The notes beneath the pieces were generated by a model. That model worked only from the letters and a program-made list of their open reading frames with translations, did not search any database and had not been told where the DNA came from. Shown piece after piece: positions 1 through 7,077 of a DNA stretch of 12,441 bases. The DNA lies in the NCBI GenBank assembly GCA_002377645.1, contig DFQF01000089.1, positions 1-12,441 on the forward strand, in the 5' to 3' direction. The position numbers and the translations under genes were made by a program. Each line of letters starts with the position of its first letter. Within the stretch, counting starts at the first letter, position 1. This DNA is from Nitrospinaceae bacterium UBA3496. GTDB taxonomy: Bacteria; UBA8248.

Positions 1-2315
1 ACATCGACAGTCAAATTTACAACTTTACTTAATTTGTCTTCTAGGACTGAAAGTTCGTGATAATGAGTAGCAAATAATGTTCTGGATTGTCTATTTTCGT
101 TGTTATGTAAAAATTCAACAATTGCCCATGCAATACTAACTCCATCATATGTGCTTGTTCCACGTCCTACTTCATCAAATACTATAAAACTGTCTCTAGT
201 TGCTTCATTTAATATCTCAGCAGTTTCTAACATTTCTACCATAAAAGTACTTTTCCCTTCTGATAGTCGATCGTGCGCTCCCACTCTTGTGAAAATACGA
301 TCAACAATCCCAATTTTCGCAGATTCTGCTGGGACAAAACTCCCTATTTGGGCCATCAATACTATCAAAGCAGATTGTCTTAAAAATGTAGATTTCCCAG
401 ACATATTAGGACCTGTCACAATCATAATCTTTCTATCGGAATTCATGGCCAAATCATTAGGAACAAATGCAGTTGAGTAATCTACATCAAGTACAGGATG
501 GCGTCCTTGGATAATTTCTATATCTAAATTATTATTGGTTTCTGCCCTTACATAATCATTCTGCTCTGCTGCACTTGCTAAAGAAGCTATCGAATCTAAC
601 TCTGCAATCTTTCTGGAACTATCGAGAATTCTTTTTGATTTTTTGGCTATCTTTTGCCTCAATTCTCCAAACATCAGAAATTCCAATTCTTTTGATTTTT
701 CTCCCGAAAATTCTAACTTCTCCTCAATTTCCTTTAGTTCACTTGTAATAAATCTTTCTGAAGAAACTAAAGTTTGTTTTCTCGAAAAAGATTCTGGAAC
801 TTTGTTAGAAAAACGTCTCGATAATTCTATGTAATATCCAAATACTCTGTTATAACCAATTTTCAATGGAAGATTTGTGGTTTCTTTTAACTGATTTTCA
901 TAATTTTCTAACCAAGACTTTCCATCTTTTGTGATTTTTCTCAATTCATCCAATTCTTTGTTCACACCATCTGCAAATATATCTCCATCTTTCACAGAAA
1001 CTGGCAATTCCTCTCTAAGAGAAGTTGAGATTAATTTCTCTACATCAGACAAGAGATCCCAGTCTGCAGAAATACTTCTAATTTCTTTTGATTTAAATGA
1101 TTTTATGCAAGAATTTATTTTCGGCAAAAAAACTATAGAATCTGCAAGAGATTTCAAATCTCTTGCATTAGAAGTCTTAAGTCCTATCTTGCTTTGTATA
1201 CGCTCTAAATCTTTTATATTTGAAAGATATTCGATTATTTTTTTTCTTTCTATTCTCTTCTTCATCAGTTCATCAACTGCGTCAGTTCTTTGTTTTATTC
1301 TCTTCAAATTAATCAAAGGAGAGAGTATCCAGCTTTTAAGCAGTCTCCCTCCCATAGAAGTAGAAGTATTATCTAAAACATCAAATAAAGTAATAACTTT
1401 TCTGTTTTTATCTTGAGGATATACTAACTCTAAATTTGACTGAGTTACCGCATCTAGAAACATAGATTGATTTTTATCTGGAAGGACAATAGGCCTTATA
1501 TGAGGGAGATCACCGAGTTGATTTTTCTCAAGATATTTAATGAGATTTGCGGAGGCAGTAAAGAGTGGACTCTTAGAATTTAACTTTTCAAAAACTTTCT
1601 GTTTCCCATTTTGTTTCTGAACGTATTCAAAGGGGTCTTTTGAATATATTTGAAGTTCTGAAATTTCCTCAATTCTTACATTGAGATTATCAAGGATACT
1701 TCTCATTCTTGGAGAAATAATCCTTTTGTTTTGCAGTAAAATTTCCTTTGGTCTGAGTCTCTCCAATTCTGAATCTAGTCTTCTCTCAAAAATGTCACTA
1801 GCAACTTCAACTGCACTAAAATCACCAGTAGTGACATCTATCCATGAAATTCCCCAGCTAGTTATTTCGTCAAATTTACTTGAAGAAGCTGCAATAGATA
1901 GAAGAAATTGAGATTCTTTGCTTTCAGTTAAATGATCTCCCACTATGGAAGTTCCAGGAGTGAGCACTCTAACAACTTTTCTCTTTACAATTCCTTTGCT
2001 CTCAGATGCATTTTCTACTTGGTTACAGATAGCAACTTTATAACCCTCGTCTAGTAAACGTACACAATAAGAATCGCTTGAGTGACATGGAATCCCACAC
2101 ATTGGAATAGGTCCATCTGAATCTTTATTTCTAGATGTTAATGTAATACCTAAAATCTCAGATGCATTTTTAGCATCATCGTAAAACATTTCATAGAAAT
2201 CACCCATCTGGAAGAATAGAAATTCATTGCAGTATTGTTTCTTTAGTTCAACATACTGTTTCATCGCTGGCGATAGATTTTTTTCTTTATTTTCTATTGT
2301 TTCTCTTTTTTCCAT
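1..2315 (-). CDS. mutS: DNA mismatch repair protein MutS (3' end outside window)
   Basis: MutS binds mismatches and small loops in newly replicated DNA and recruits MutL using ATP. The frame is open from an ATG at 2315 to the left edge, giving 771 codons. The roughly 90 C-terminal residues expected from the family length (about 850 to 880) lie outside. Visible motifs are the mismatch-reading Phe-Tyr-Glu at residues 40-42 (context FFQMGDFYEMF), the connector phrase VVRVLTPGT, Walker A GPNMSGKST from residue 635, Walker B/signature DEVGRGTS at 714-721, and FATHYHEL from 748. All are in one frame, so I see no frameshift. Mild oddities are MCGIPCH where MAGVPxH is usual and ICNQVE where ICEQVE is usual. 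It is the last visible gene of the minus-strand unit, 53 bp after the lapA-like gene. No clear Shine-Dalgarno precedes the ATG. The family assignment is secure. Confidence 0.97.
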   Translation of the reverse strand, partial: MEKRETIENKEKNLSPAMKQYVELKKQYCNEFLFFQMGDFYEMFYDDAKNASEILGITLTSRNKDSDGPIPMCGIPCHSSDSYCVRLLDEGYKVAICNQVENASESKGIVKRKVVRVLTPGTSIVGDHLTESKESQFLLSIAASSSKFDEITSWGISWIDVTTGDFSAVEVASDIFERRLDSELERLRPKEILLQNKRIISPRMRSILDNLNVRIEEISELQIYSKDPFEYVQKQNGKQKVFEKLNSKSPLFTASANLIKYLEKNQLGDLPHIRPIVLPDKNQSMFLDAVTQSNLELVYPQDKNRKVITLFDVLDNTSTSMGGRLLKSWILSPLINLKRIKQRTDAVDELMKKRIERKKIIEYLSNIKDLERIQSKIGLKTSNARDLKSLADSIVFLPKINSCIKSFKSKEIRSISADWDLLSDVEKLISTSLREELPVSVKDGDIFADGVNKELDELRKITKDGKSWLENYENQLKETTNLPLKIGYNRVFGYYIELSRRFSNKVPESFSRKQTLVSSERFITSELKEIEEKLEFSGEKSKELEFLMFGELRQKIAKKSKRILDSSRKIAELDSIASLASAAEQNDYVRAETNNNLDIEIIQGRHPVLDVDYSTAFVPNDLAMNSDRKIMIVTGPNMSGKSTFLRQSALIVLMAQIGSFVPAESAKIGIVDRIFTRVGAHDRLSEGKSTFMVEMLETAEILNEATRDSFIVFDEVGRGTSTYDGVSIAWAIVEFLHNNENRQSRTLFATHYHELSVLEDKLSKVVNLTVD
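1143..1167. repeat. perfect 12-bp inverted repeat with one-base centre, inside mutS
   Basis: TGCAAGAGATTT (1143-1154) and its exact reverse complement AAATCTCTTGCA (1156-1167) flank a single base. It lies in frame within mutS, around codons 383-391, in the stretch that reads NARDLKSLAD. Either strand could extrude a cruciform or form an RNA hairpin; in RNA the innermost bases would have to open into a loop. I know of no function for it. Confidence 0.85.
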
Positions 2316-2368
2316 TGAGAAATCGCTTAGATTAATTACATTGGGCAGAAAAGAATAGTCCTATATTT

Positions 2369-2638
2369 TTAATACTCGTCTCTTCGTATCTCACCACCTA
2401 ATGAGGATATTCTTTTTTCGAGAAATTTTATATGTCTCTTATTTCTAAAACTTTCTGGAAGACCAGCAAACCAACAAATAAAGAAACCAAAAGTAAAAGT
2501 AGCTATCAAGATAAAAAACAACGGGAATTCACTTTTTCCGAAATAGTATTCGACCATTACAGAATGTAAATTTTTAACACCAAACATTGCGATTGCAATT
2601 GCAAGCAAAAAACCTAAAACTAGTCTAAAGCGACCCAT
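2369..2638 (-). CDS. small LapA-type (DUF1049-like) two-helix inner-membrane protein
   Basis: An 89-residue protein with two hydrophobic segments, at about residues 5-22 and 38-58. They are separated by a short loop, and a basic, helical tail follows (about 60-89, containing KRHIKFLEKRISSLGGEI). This architecture and the phrase NLHSVMVEYYFGKSEFPLFFIL match the LapA/DUF1049 family. In Enterobacteria LapA (YciS) works with LapB (YciM) in control of LPS synthesis; whether this protein does so is inference. I chose the ATG at 2638 because a strong AGGGGGA lies 8 nt upstream. An upstream in-frame ATG at 2695 would add 19 non-family residues and overlap the HIT gene. The Shine-Dalgarno overlaps the HIT stop codon, so translation is probably coupled. 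mutS follows 53 bp downstream. Confidence 0.78.
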   Translation of the reverse strand: MGRFRLVLGFLLAIAIAMFGVKNLHSVMVEYYFGKSEFPLFFILIATFTFGFFICWFAGLPESFRNKRHIKFLEKRISSLGGEIRRDEY

Positions 2639-2646
2639 TTTTATAA

Positions 2647-2653
2647 TCCCCCT
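2647..2653 (-). promoter_or_regulatory. strong ribosome binding site of lapA-like gene, overlapping the HIT stop codon
   Basis: The minus strand reads AGGGGGA, 8 nt before the ATG at 2638. The upstream TAG stop (2652-2654) shares its AG with this site. It settles the start of the lapA-like gene and suggests terminating ribosomes reinitiate there. Confidence 0.75.
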
Positions 2654-3158
2654 AACTAGTAAAATATCCAGATAGAGTCGAGTATGAAGCTTCAAGTGAT
2701 TCAGGTAAAATCCTAGTTTCAGAAATTACAGACATCATATTATGATCACCATTCCATCTCGGTACAATATGCATATGGAGGTGTTTAGCAATTCCTGCTC
2801 CAGCTGTCTCCCCAATATTAAATCCCACATTGAATCCATCAGCCCTAAAACTTTTTTTAAGTACAGATACTGAAAGCTGCACAAAAGAAAAGATCTCATT
2901 ATATTCTTTAGAAACCAAATCCTCTAAATCCCGAATATGTCTAAACGGCACTACCATAAGATGACCATTACTATATGGATACTTATTAAGAACAATATAG
3001 CAATATTCCCCTCTTTTTAAAATTAAATTCTCTACGCAATCCTTTTCTTCAAGAATGGCACAAAAAACACATTTTTTAGATTTCATAGAACTTACCGGAG
3101 AATTATCTTTCCCCTCCACTATATATTTCATTCTCCATGGCGCCCACAACCTAAACAA
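2652..3158 (-). CDS. HIT-family nucleotide hydrolase/phosphorylase (Ap4A phosphorylase-like)
   Basis: Histidine-triad enzymes act on nucleotide phosphoanhydrides. This subgroup resembles the Rv2613c-type diadenosine tetraphosphate phosphorylase. From a TTG start at 3158 the protein has 168 residues. It opens with FRLWAPWRMKYI, then has a CVFC zinc pair at residues 30-33, NKYPYSNGHLMVVPFRH around 58-74, and the triad HLHMH at 126-130 followed by IVPRWNGD. All catalytic and probable zinc residues are present. The start at 3158 has AAAGGAA about 7 nt upstream and leaves 22 bp after the ybeY stop. An alternative TTG at 3215 would add 19 residues unlike the family and overlap ybeY by 35 bp. The next ATG (3131) would remove the conserved LWAPWR. 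Substrate is inferred from family only. It sits between ybeY and the lapA-like gene in a co-oriented run. Confidence 0.9.
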   Translation of the reverse strand: MFRLWAPWRMKYIVEGKDNSPVSSMKSKKCVFCAILEEKDCVENLILKRGEYCYIVLNKYPYSNGHLMVVPFRHIRDLEDLVSKEYNEIFSFVQLSVSVLKKSFRADGFNVGFNIGETAGAGIAKHLHMHIVPRWNGDHNMMSVISETRILPESLEASYSTLSGYFTS

Positions 3159-3165
3159 TCCCGTA

Positions 3166-3172
3166 TTCCTTT
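3166..3172 (-). promoter_or_regulatory. ribosome binding site deciding the HIT gene start
   Basis: The minus strand reads AAAGGAA, 7 nt before the TTG at 3158. No comparable site precedes any ATG in the gene. It supports a UUG start just ahead of the conserved N-terminal motif. Confidence 0.6.
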
Positions 3173-3180
3173 CTAAATTT

Positions 3181-3642
3181 CTAATTTGGTCTATTTCTGT
3201 ACAGTTTTCTTTCAACTTCTCTCATCCGCACTCTATCTTTATTGCTTTGATGATCGTAATCATGAAGATGAAGTATTCCGTGTAAAAAAAGTTCGTCTAT
3301 TAGATCATCAGTGCTTTTTTTTTCTTCAAAAGACAATCTAAGTACTTCATCAGTCGAAATAATTACATCACCTAAAAAGTTTTTGTCTCTTAAATTCTCT
3401 AATATATCATTTTTATCATATTCATTAGATTCAAAGAAATCTGGGAATGCAAGTACATCAGTGGTCTCATCAATACCTCTGAATTGAGAGTTGAAAATCT
3501 GCATCTTACTATCTCTCACAAAAACTAGTGACACCATTTTTTCTTCTGAGCTAACAATATTTAGCCAGAAATTAGTGTTTCTCAGAAGTCTTTTCCTGTC
3601 TATTTTCAACAATCTTTGTTTGTTTGATATTGCTATTCCCAT
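3181..3642 (-). CDS. ybeY: endoribonuclease YbeY (16S rRNA maturation / ribosome quality control)
   Basis: YbeY is a zinc-dependent RNase needed for 16S rRNA 3'-end processing and, in E. coli, for removal of defective 70S ribosomes. The 153-residue protein shows FRGIDETTDVLAFP (about 54-67), LGDVIIS, and the metal motif HGILHLHDYDH at 121-131 with ligands H121, H125 and H131. The motif is usually HGxLHLxGYDH; here the glycine is replaced by D128, which is unusual. The start at 3642 is supported by AAAAAGG 11 nt upstream and by the N-terminal region ISNKQRLLKIDRKRLL aligning with family N-termini. This makes the gene overlap the 3' end of the 7TM-HD gene by 71 bp in another frame. The phoH, 7TM-HD, ybeY order is a known conserved cluster. 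Confidence 0.95.
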   Translation of the reverse strand: MGIAISNKQRLLKIDRKRLLRNTNFWLNIVSSEEKMVSLVFVRDSKMQIFNSQFRGIDETTDVLAFPDFFESNEYDKNDILENLRDKNFLGDVIISTDEVLRLSFEEKKSTDDLIDELFLHGILHLHDYDHQSNKDRVRMREVERKLYRNRPN

Positions 3643-6010
3643 TAGATTTTATACCTTTTTTCGAACTAACTTGTTCTGGGTAATTTAAGCGGTGGTGATA
3701 AAAACCAGCAAGAACTCTTAGAAATGAATCTTGAATAATCCCCAAATCTGAAAGAGTAAGATCACATTCTTCCAGTTGTGAATCTTTAATAACGGTTTGT
3801 ACAATTCTAGAAACTAAACTAGACAATTGACCTGGAGATGGCTCAGCAAGTGTTTTTGCACTCGCTTCAACCATATCAGCAAGCATAAGAATTCCTGCTT
3901 CCTTTGTTTTAGGTCTTGGGCCCGGATAACAGAAACTTTCAACTCGTACTTCCCCATTATCTTTAAGTTTTAAAGCTTTATCATAGAAGAATCTAATTAG
4001 AGATGTTCCATGATGCTGGGATATTAAATCTACAACCTCTTTTGGCAATTTGTGTTTTCTTGCCAATTCTACACCTTCTTTCACATGACTAATTAAAATC
4101 AAGGCGCTCATGTTTGGTGTTAATTTGTCATGTCTATTTTCTGATATTTGATTTTCAATAAAATATTCTGACTTAAAGGTTTTTCCAATGTCATGAAAAA
4201 AAGATCCAGCTCTGACAAGAAGTGGATTTGCGTCTACCTTACTAGCAGCCTCCTCTGCTAAATTTCCTACCATTATGCTGTGGTGATAAGTTCCAGGTGC
4301 TCGTAAAATCATATCTTTAAGTAGAGGATGATTGTGGTCAGACAATTCTAATAATTTCATATCAGTCGTTAATTTAAATACTGATTCTAAAATAGGAATC
4401 AAAGCAGAGACTATGATTATGTTGCCCAATCCACCGAAAAAGGTAAATAAAATAATGTCCCAATTATTCACAAAAATATAAAAACCTTTTTGCAAGAATA
4501 ATCCTGAATTAATTGCAACATTCAACATTCCGACGACCAGCGCAACAAATAAAATTACAGTCCTACTAGTGTAATTCTTCCAGTTTGAAGAAGTTACTAT
4601 TCCAGACGCAAGCACCATAAGTGGATAAGCGATATTCCCTGGCAGAATAAGCATTACTATCACGGTATTGATTACGGATATAAAAATGGCTTCTTTTCTT
4701 CCTTGAAGAAATAGAGAAACTATTGAAATCGATGCGAATGGAATTAAATTATAAAATGCAGTTATGTTGAATTGTTCGAAATTAGACTGAACACCAAGAG
4801 CAATAACAACACCAAATTTCAAAATCAATAAATTTGTTATTACCAAAAAAACAAATAAAACTACTTGTTTTCCTTCCCTGAATTTAAGGAGATTGAATCT
4901 CCTAACAGCAAACCAGCATAAAACAAAAAATAACAGGATGATTATCATTGTTCCCAAGAAATAATCTAGCGAATTGCCTGTGTTATAAATATCTCTTAAT
5001 TTCTCTAACACTTTATATTGACTTTCATTTAATCTTTCTCCATCACGTACGATCATTTCTCCTTCTTTGATAGTTTTTGTCACTTTTCTTGTTGTGGTAA
5101 TTATTCTCTTCTGTTCTTGTAAAGTTGCAAGGCTATTAAAGGATAGAGTTGGTCTAGCCATCTTTATGATTTGCTTAGAAAGTAGAATTTGAAATTCTCT
5201 TGGATACTGAAACTTTACTTTTTTTATGTTTAACAAAACAATTTTTTCTAACTCTCTGAGTTCTACCGGTTTTACAGAGGAGGAGATTTTGACTTTTTCT
5301 CCTGTTGCAATATCTTTTACAAAAATTCCCTTCACTAAATGAGAGATATATAATTGCCTGTCACTAACGATTTCTCTTGGCATGGCCTTTTTTGCAATAA
5401 CAGTCATACTGTCAGCTATTGCAAATGAAAAAATATTTTTCCTAAAGAAAAAAAGTAATCTAGGAGGAAAATTTCCTCCTAATTTTTTTTCAAAATTTTT
5501 CTCTGCTTTTAAGTACTGTTGTGTATGAACTATTTCATCAAGAAAGATGCTATCAACTATTACATTCCTAACTTCTAATTTCTTTTCCTTTAAATTATTG
5601 TTTTGTAATGAAATAATTTGCTGATGAAGAATATCAAATGCTATTTTAATTCTAGAAGAAATGTCAGAAATCAATGCAAGATCTATGTCATAACGAGGTA
5701 GAATTTTCTCTTTATTTCTTTGCATTCTATTTTTTGTAGCAATTTCATCTACTACCTTAAGATCATAAGGAGCTTTAATATTGCCTCGAACAACTTCTCC
5801 TATTTTATAAATTGAAGAAGAAGGTGACCACTTAAATACCAAAAGAAATGAAAGCACAGATACAACTAAAATTGTCAAAAAACATGCAAAAATTTTCGAA
5901 GACATAAATTTCTTGATTCTACCTGATATCGCAGAAATCTTATGTCTAATCATAATTTTGATAGATTTTTTCTTAGGATTTTTTTTAGAAGATTTCGTTT
6001 GGGTAATCAT
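3572..6010 (-). CDS. 7TM-HD membrane phosphohydrolase, PgpH-like (possible c-di-AMP phosphodiesterase)
   Basis: An 812-residue membrane protein of the 7TMR-HD family. A basic N-terminus is followed by a membrane helix at about 41-60. An extracytoplasmic domain spans about 66-345, opening with the family phrase GEVVRGNIKAPYDLKVVDE and closing with KEGEMIVRDGERL. Seven hydrophobic helices lie at about 350-550. A cytoplasmic HD domain follows, with HH at 576-577 (GTYHHSIMVGN), the HD pair at 606-607 (FHDIGK), and further histidines in LISHVKEG and ISQHHGT. The Listeria homologue PgpH hydrolyses c-di-AMP to pApA. All HD-type metal ligands I can recognise are present, so activity is plausible but its substrate here is inference. 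A 38-residue low-complexity polar tail ends the protein and overlaps ybeY by 71 bp. It starts 18 bp after phoH; AAAAGG lies rather far (14 nt) from the ATG. Confidence 0.93.
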   Translation of the reverse strand: MITQTKSSKKNPKKKSIKIMIRHKISAISGRIKKFMSSKIFACFLTILVVSVLSFLLVFKWSPSSSIYKIGEVVRGNIKAPYDLKVVDEIATKNRMQRNKEKILPRYDIDLALISDISSRIKIAFDILHQQIISLQNNNLKEKKLEVRNVIVDSIFLDEIVHTQQYLKAEKNFEKKLGGNFPPRLLFFFRKNIFSFAIADSMTVIAKKAMPREIVSDRQLYISHLVKGIFVKDIATGEKVKISSSVKPVELRELEKIVLLNIKKVKFQYPREFQILLSKQIIKMARPTLSFNSLATLQEQKRIITTTRKVTKTIKEGEMIVRDGERLNESQYKVLEKLRDIYNTGNSLDYFLGTMIIILLFFVLCWFAVRRFNLLKFREGKQVVLFVFLVITNLLILKFGVVIALGVQSNFEQFNITAFYNLIPFASISIVSLFLQGRKEAIFISVINTVIVMLILPGNIAYPLMVLASGIVTSSNWKNYTSRTVILFVALVVGMLNVAINSGLFLQKGFYIFVNNWDIILFTFFGGLGNIIIVSALIPILESVFKLTTDMKLLELSDHNHPLLKDMILRAPGTYHHSIMVGNLAEEAASKVDANPLLVRAGSFFHDIGKTFKSEYFIENQISENRHDKLTPNMSALILISHVKEGVELARKHKLPKEVVDLISQHHGTSLIRFFYDKALKLKDNGEVRVESFCYPGPRPKTKEAGILMLADMVEASAKTLAEPSPGQLSSLVSRIVQTVIKDSQLEECDLTLSDLGIIQDSFLRVLAGFYHHRLNYPEQVSSKKGIKSNGNSNIKQTKIVENRQEKTSEKH
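4887..4903. repeat. 8-bp inverted repeat with one-base centre, inside the 7TM-HD gene
   Basis: AGGAGATT (4887-4894) and AATCTCCT (4896-4903) flank a single base. On the mRNA strand it falls in codons for RRFNLL at a membrane-helix boundary. Arms of this length are expected a few times by chance in 12 kb of AT-rich DNA. It is listed because it shares the one-base centre and AGGAG core with the longer repeat at 5461-5481. Confidence 0.6.
5461..5481. repeat. perfect 10-bp inverted repeat (GGAGG/CCTCC core) inside the 7TM-HD gene
   Basis: TAGGAGGAAA (5461-5470) and TTTCCTCCTA (5472-5481) flank one base. It encodes the GGNFPPR stretch (about residues 178-184) on the minus strand. On the plus strand the hairpin is followed by AA and a run of eight T (5483-5490), which looks like an intrinsic terminator for antisense transcripts. 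On the mRNA strand it pairs a full Shine-Dalgarno (AGGAGG) with an anti-Shine-Dalgarno (CCTCCT), which would hide the former. Confidence 0.8.
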
Positions 6011-6028
6011 GGCCCAATAGCAAACCTT

Positions 6029-6985
6029 TTATTTTTTAAAATTTTCATAAGCTGTGACTATTTTTTGTACTATTTTAGTCCTTACAACATCTTCGCTAGA
6101 AAATTTAACAAAACCAATATCAGAAATAGAATTCAAAACATCTGACGCATCAATCAAACCACTCTTTTTATGCATAGGTAAATCAGTTTGAGTAATATCC
6201 CCTGTTACAACTGCAGTCGTTCCACTTCCAATCCTTGTTAAAAACATTTTCATTTGTTCCGCAGTTGTGTTTTGTGCTTCATCTAAAATAACAAATGCAT
6301 TATTTAATGTCCTTCCTCTCATGTAAGCTAAAGGAGCTATTTCAATTTCTCCTCTTTCCATTAAACGACCAACTTTATCAATATCCAAAATATCATTCAG
6401 GGCATCAAACAAAGGCCTAAGAAAAGGACTTAATTTTTCATGTAAATCGCCTGGCAAGAAACCAAGATTTTCACCCGCCTCTACTACTGGACGCGTTAAA
6501 ATAATCCTTCTGCAGGATTTTTGAAGAAATCTATTAATTGCAAAAGCCATAGCTAAAAATGTTTTACCTGTGCCAGCTGGACCAATCCCAAAAACTATAT
6601 CTCTCTTTTGCATTTCTCTAATATATTCTCTCTGCATCTTGTTTCTTGGGTGAACAATTCTATTATTTGAAGGAATAATTATTCTATCCGACAACAGTTC
6701 TTTGACTGTAACATTCTCATCGTTTTTAAATATTTTTGCAAAATTTTCAATAGTATTAGCATCTAAACTATTACCATTTTCCAAAAACTCTATCATCTCG
6801 TCTATAAAGCATATAGATCTTTGTACATCTTGAATCGAACCTTCAGAATTAAAAGCATCTGAAGAAATAGTTATGGATACATTAAAGGCATCTTCTATAG
6901 CTTTTAATGAAGAATCTTTTGTACCCACAAACTCCATTAATTTATGTGAGTTCAAAAAAAAGTTTTTTGACTTAAGAGTAGTCAA
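6029..6985 (-). CDS. phoH: PhoH-family ATPase (PhoL/YbeZ type)
   Basis: A 318-residue PhoH-family P-loop ATPase. Relatives (YbeZ) bind YbeY and are thought to act in rRNA maturation or RNA remodelling. An N-terminal region (about 10-70) contains the family phrase around KLMEFVGTKDSSLKAIEDAFNV. The ATPase core has Walker A GPAGTGKT at 135-142, RPVVEAGENLGFLPGDLHEK at 165-184, Walker B VILDEAQN at 232-239, and VVTGDITQTDLP at 259-270. The start is a TTG at 6985 with AAGGG 10 nt upstream; the frame is closed by a TAA at 6992-6994. The first ATG (codon 17) falls inside the conserved N-terminal block, so the TTG is preferred. It is separated from the xer gene by 92 bp containing a candidate promoter, and the 7TM-HD gene starts 18 bp after it. 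The family call is secure. Confidence 0.95.
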   Translation of the reverse strand: MTTLKSKNFFLNSHKLMEFVGTKDSSLKAIEDAFNVSITISSDAFNSEGSIQDVQRSICFIDEMIEFLENGNSLDANTIENFAKIFKNDENVTVKELLSDRIIIPSNNRIVHPRNKMQREYIREMQKRDIVFGIGPAGTGKTFLAMAFAINRFLQKSCRRIILTRPVVEAGENLGFLPGDLHEKLSPFLRPLFDALNDILDIDKVGRLMERGEIEIAPLAYMRGRTLNNAFVILDEAQNTTAEQMKMFLTRIGSGTTAVVTGDITQTDLPMHKKSGLIDASDVLNSISDIGFVKFSSEDVVRTKIVQKIVTAYENFKK

Positions 6986-7016
6986 TTTTACTTAACCCTT
7001 CCGAAAAAAATTAAAA

Positions 7017-7045
7017 ATCCTACGCCTACTAGACAAACGAGTCAA
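7017..7045 (-). promoter_or_regulatory. candidate promoter upstream of phoH, with a small dyad over the -35 box
   Basis: On the minus strand TTGACT (7040-7045) and TAGGAT (7017-7022) are spaced 17 bp apart, pointing to phoH. The spacer sequence is richer in G than its surroundings. A 6-bp inverted repeat AATAGC/GCTATT with a 7-nt loop (7044-7062) touches the -35 box and could be an operator. It could instead be the short stem of a weak transcript end after xer; no T run follows it. The match is to the sigma-70-type consensus only. Confidence 0.45.
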
Positions 7046-7077
7046 TAGCTAAATTTGCTATTTTCGCCTTTATTTCG

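Noticed and set aside
100..1911. Plus-strand open frames of 63 to 161 codons across this region
   Set aside because: They are antisense shadows of mutS, which is open throughout and has all family motifs in frame.
4083..4133. 14-bp inverted repeat with one mismatch (ACATGACTAATTAA / TTAATTTGTCATGT, 23-bp spacer) within the HD-domain coding region
   Set aside because: At this base composition such a spaced, imperfect repeat is near chance expectation, and it lies in conserved codons.
5583..5625. AAATTATT/AATAATTT inverted repeat
   Set aside because: Purely A and T with a 12-nt loop inside coding sequence; expected by chance.
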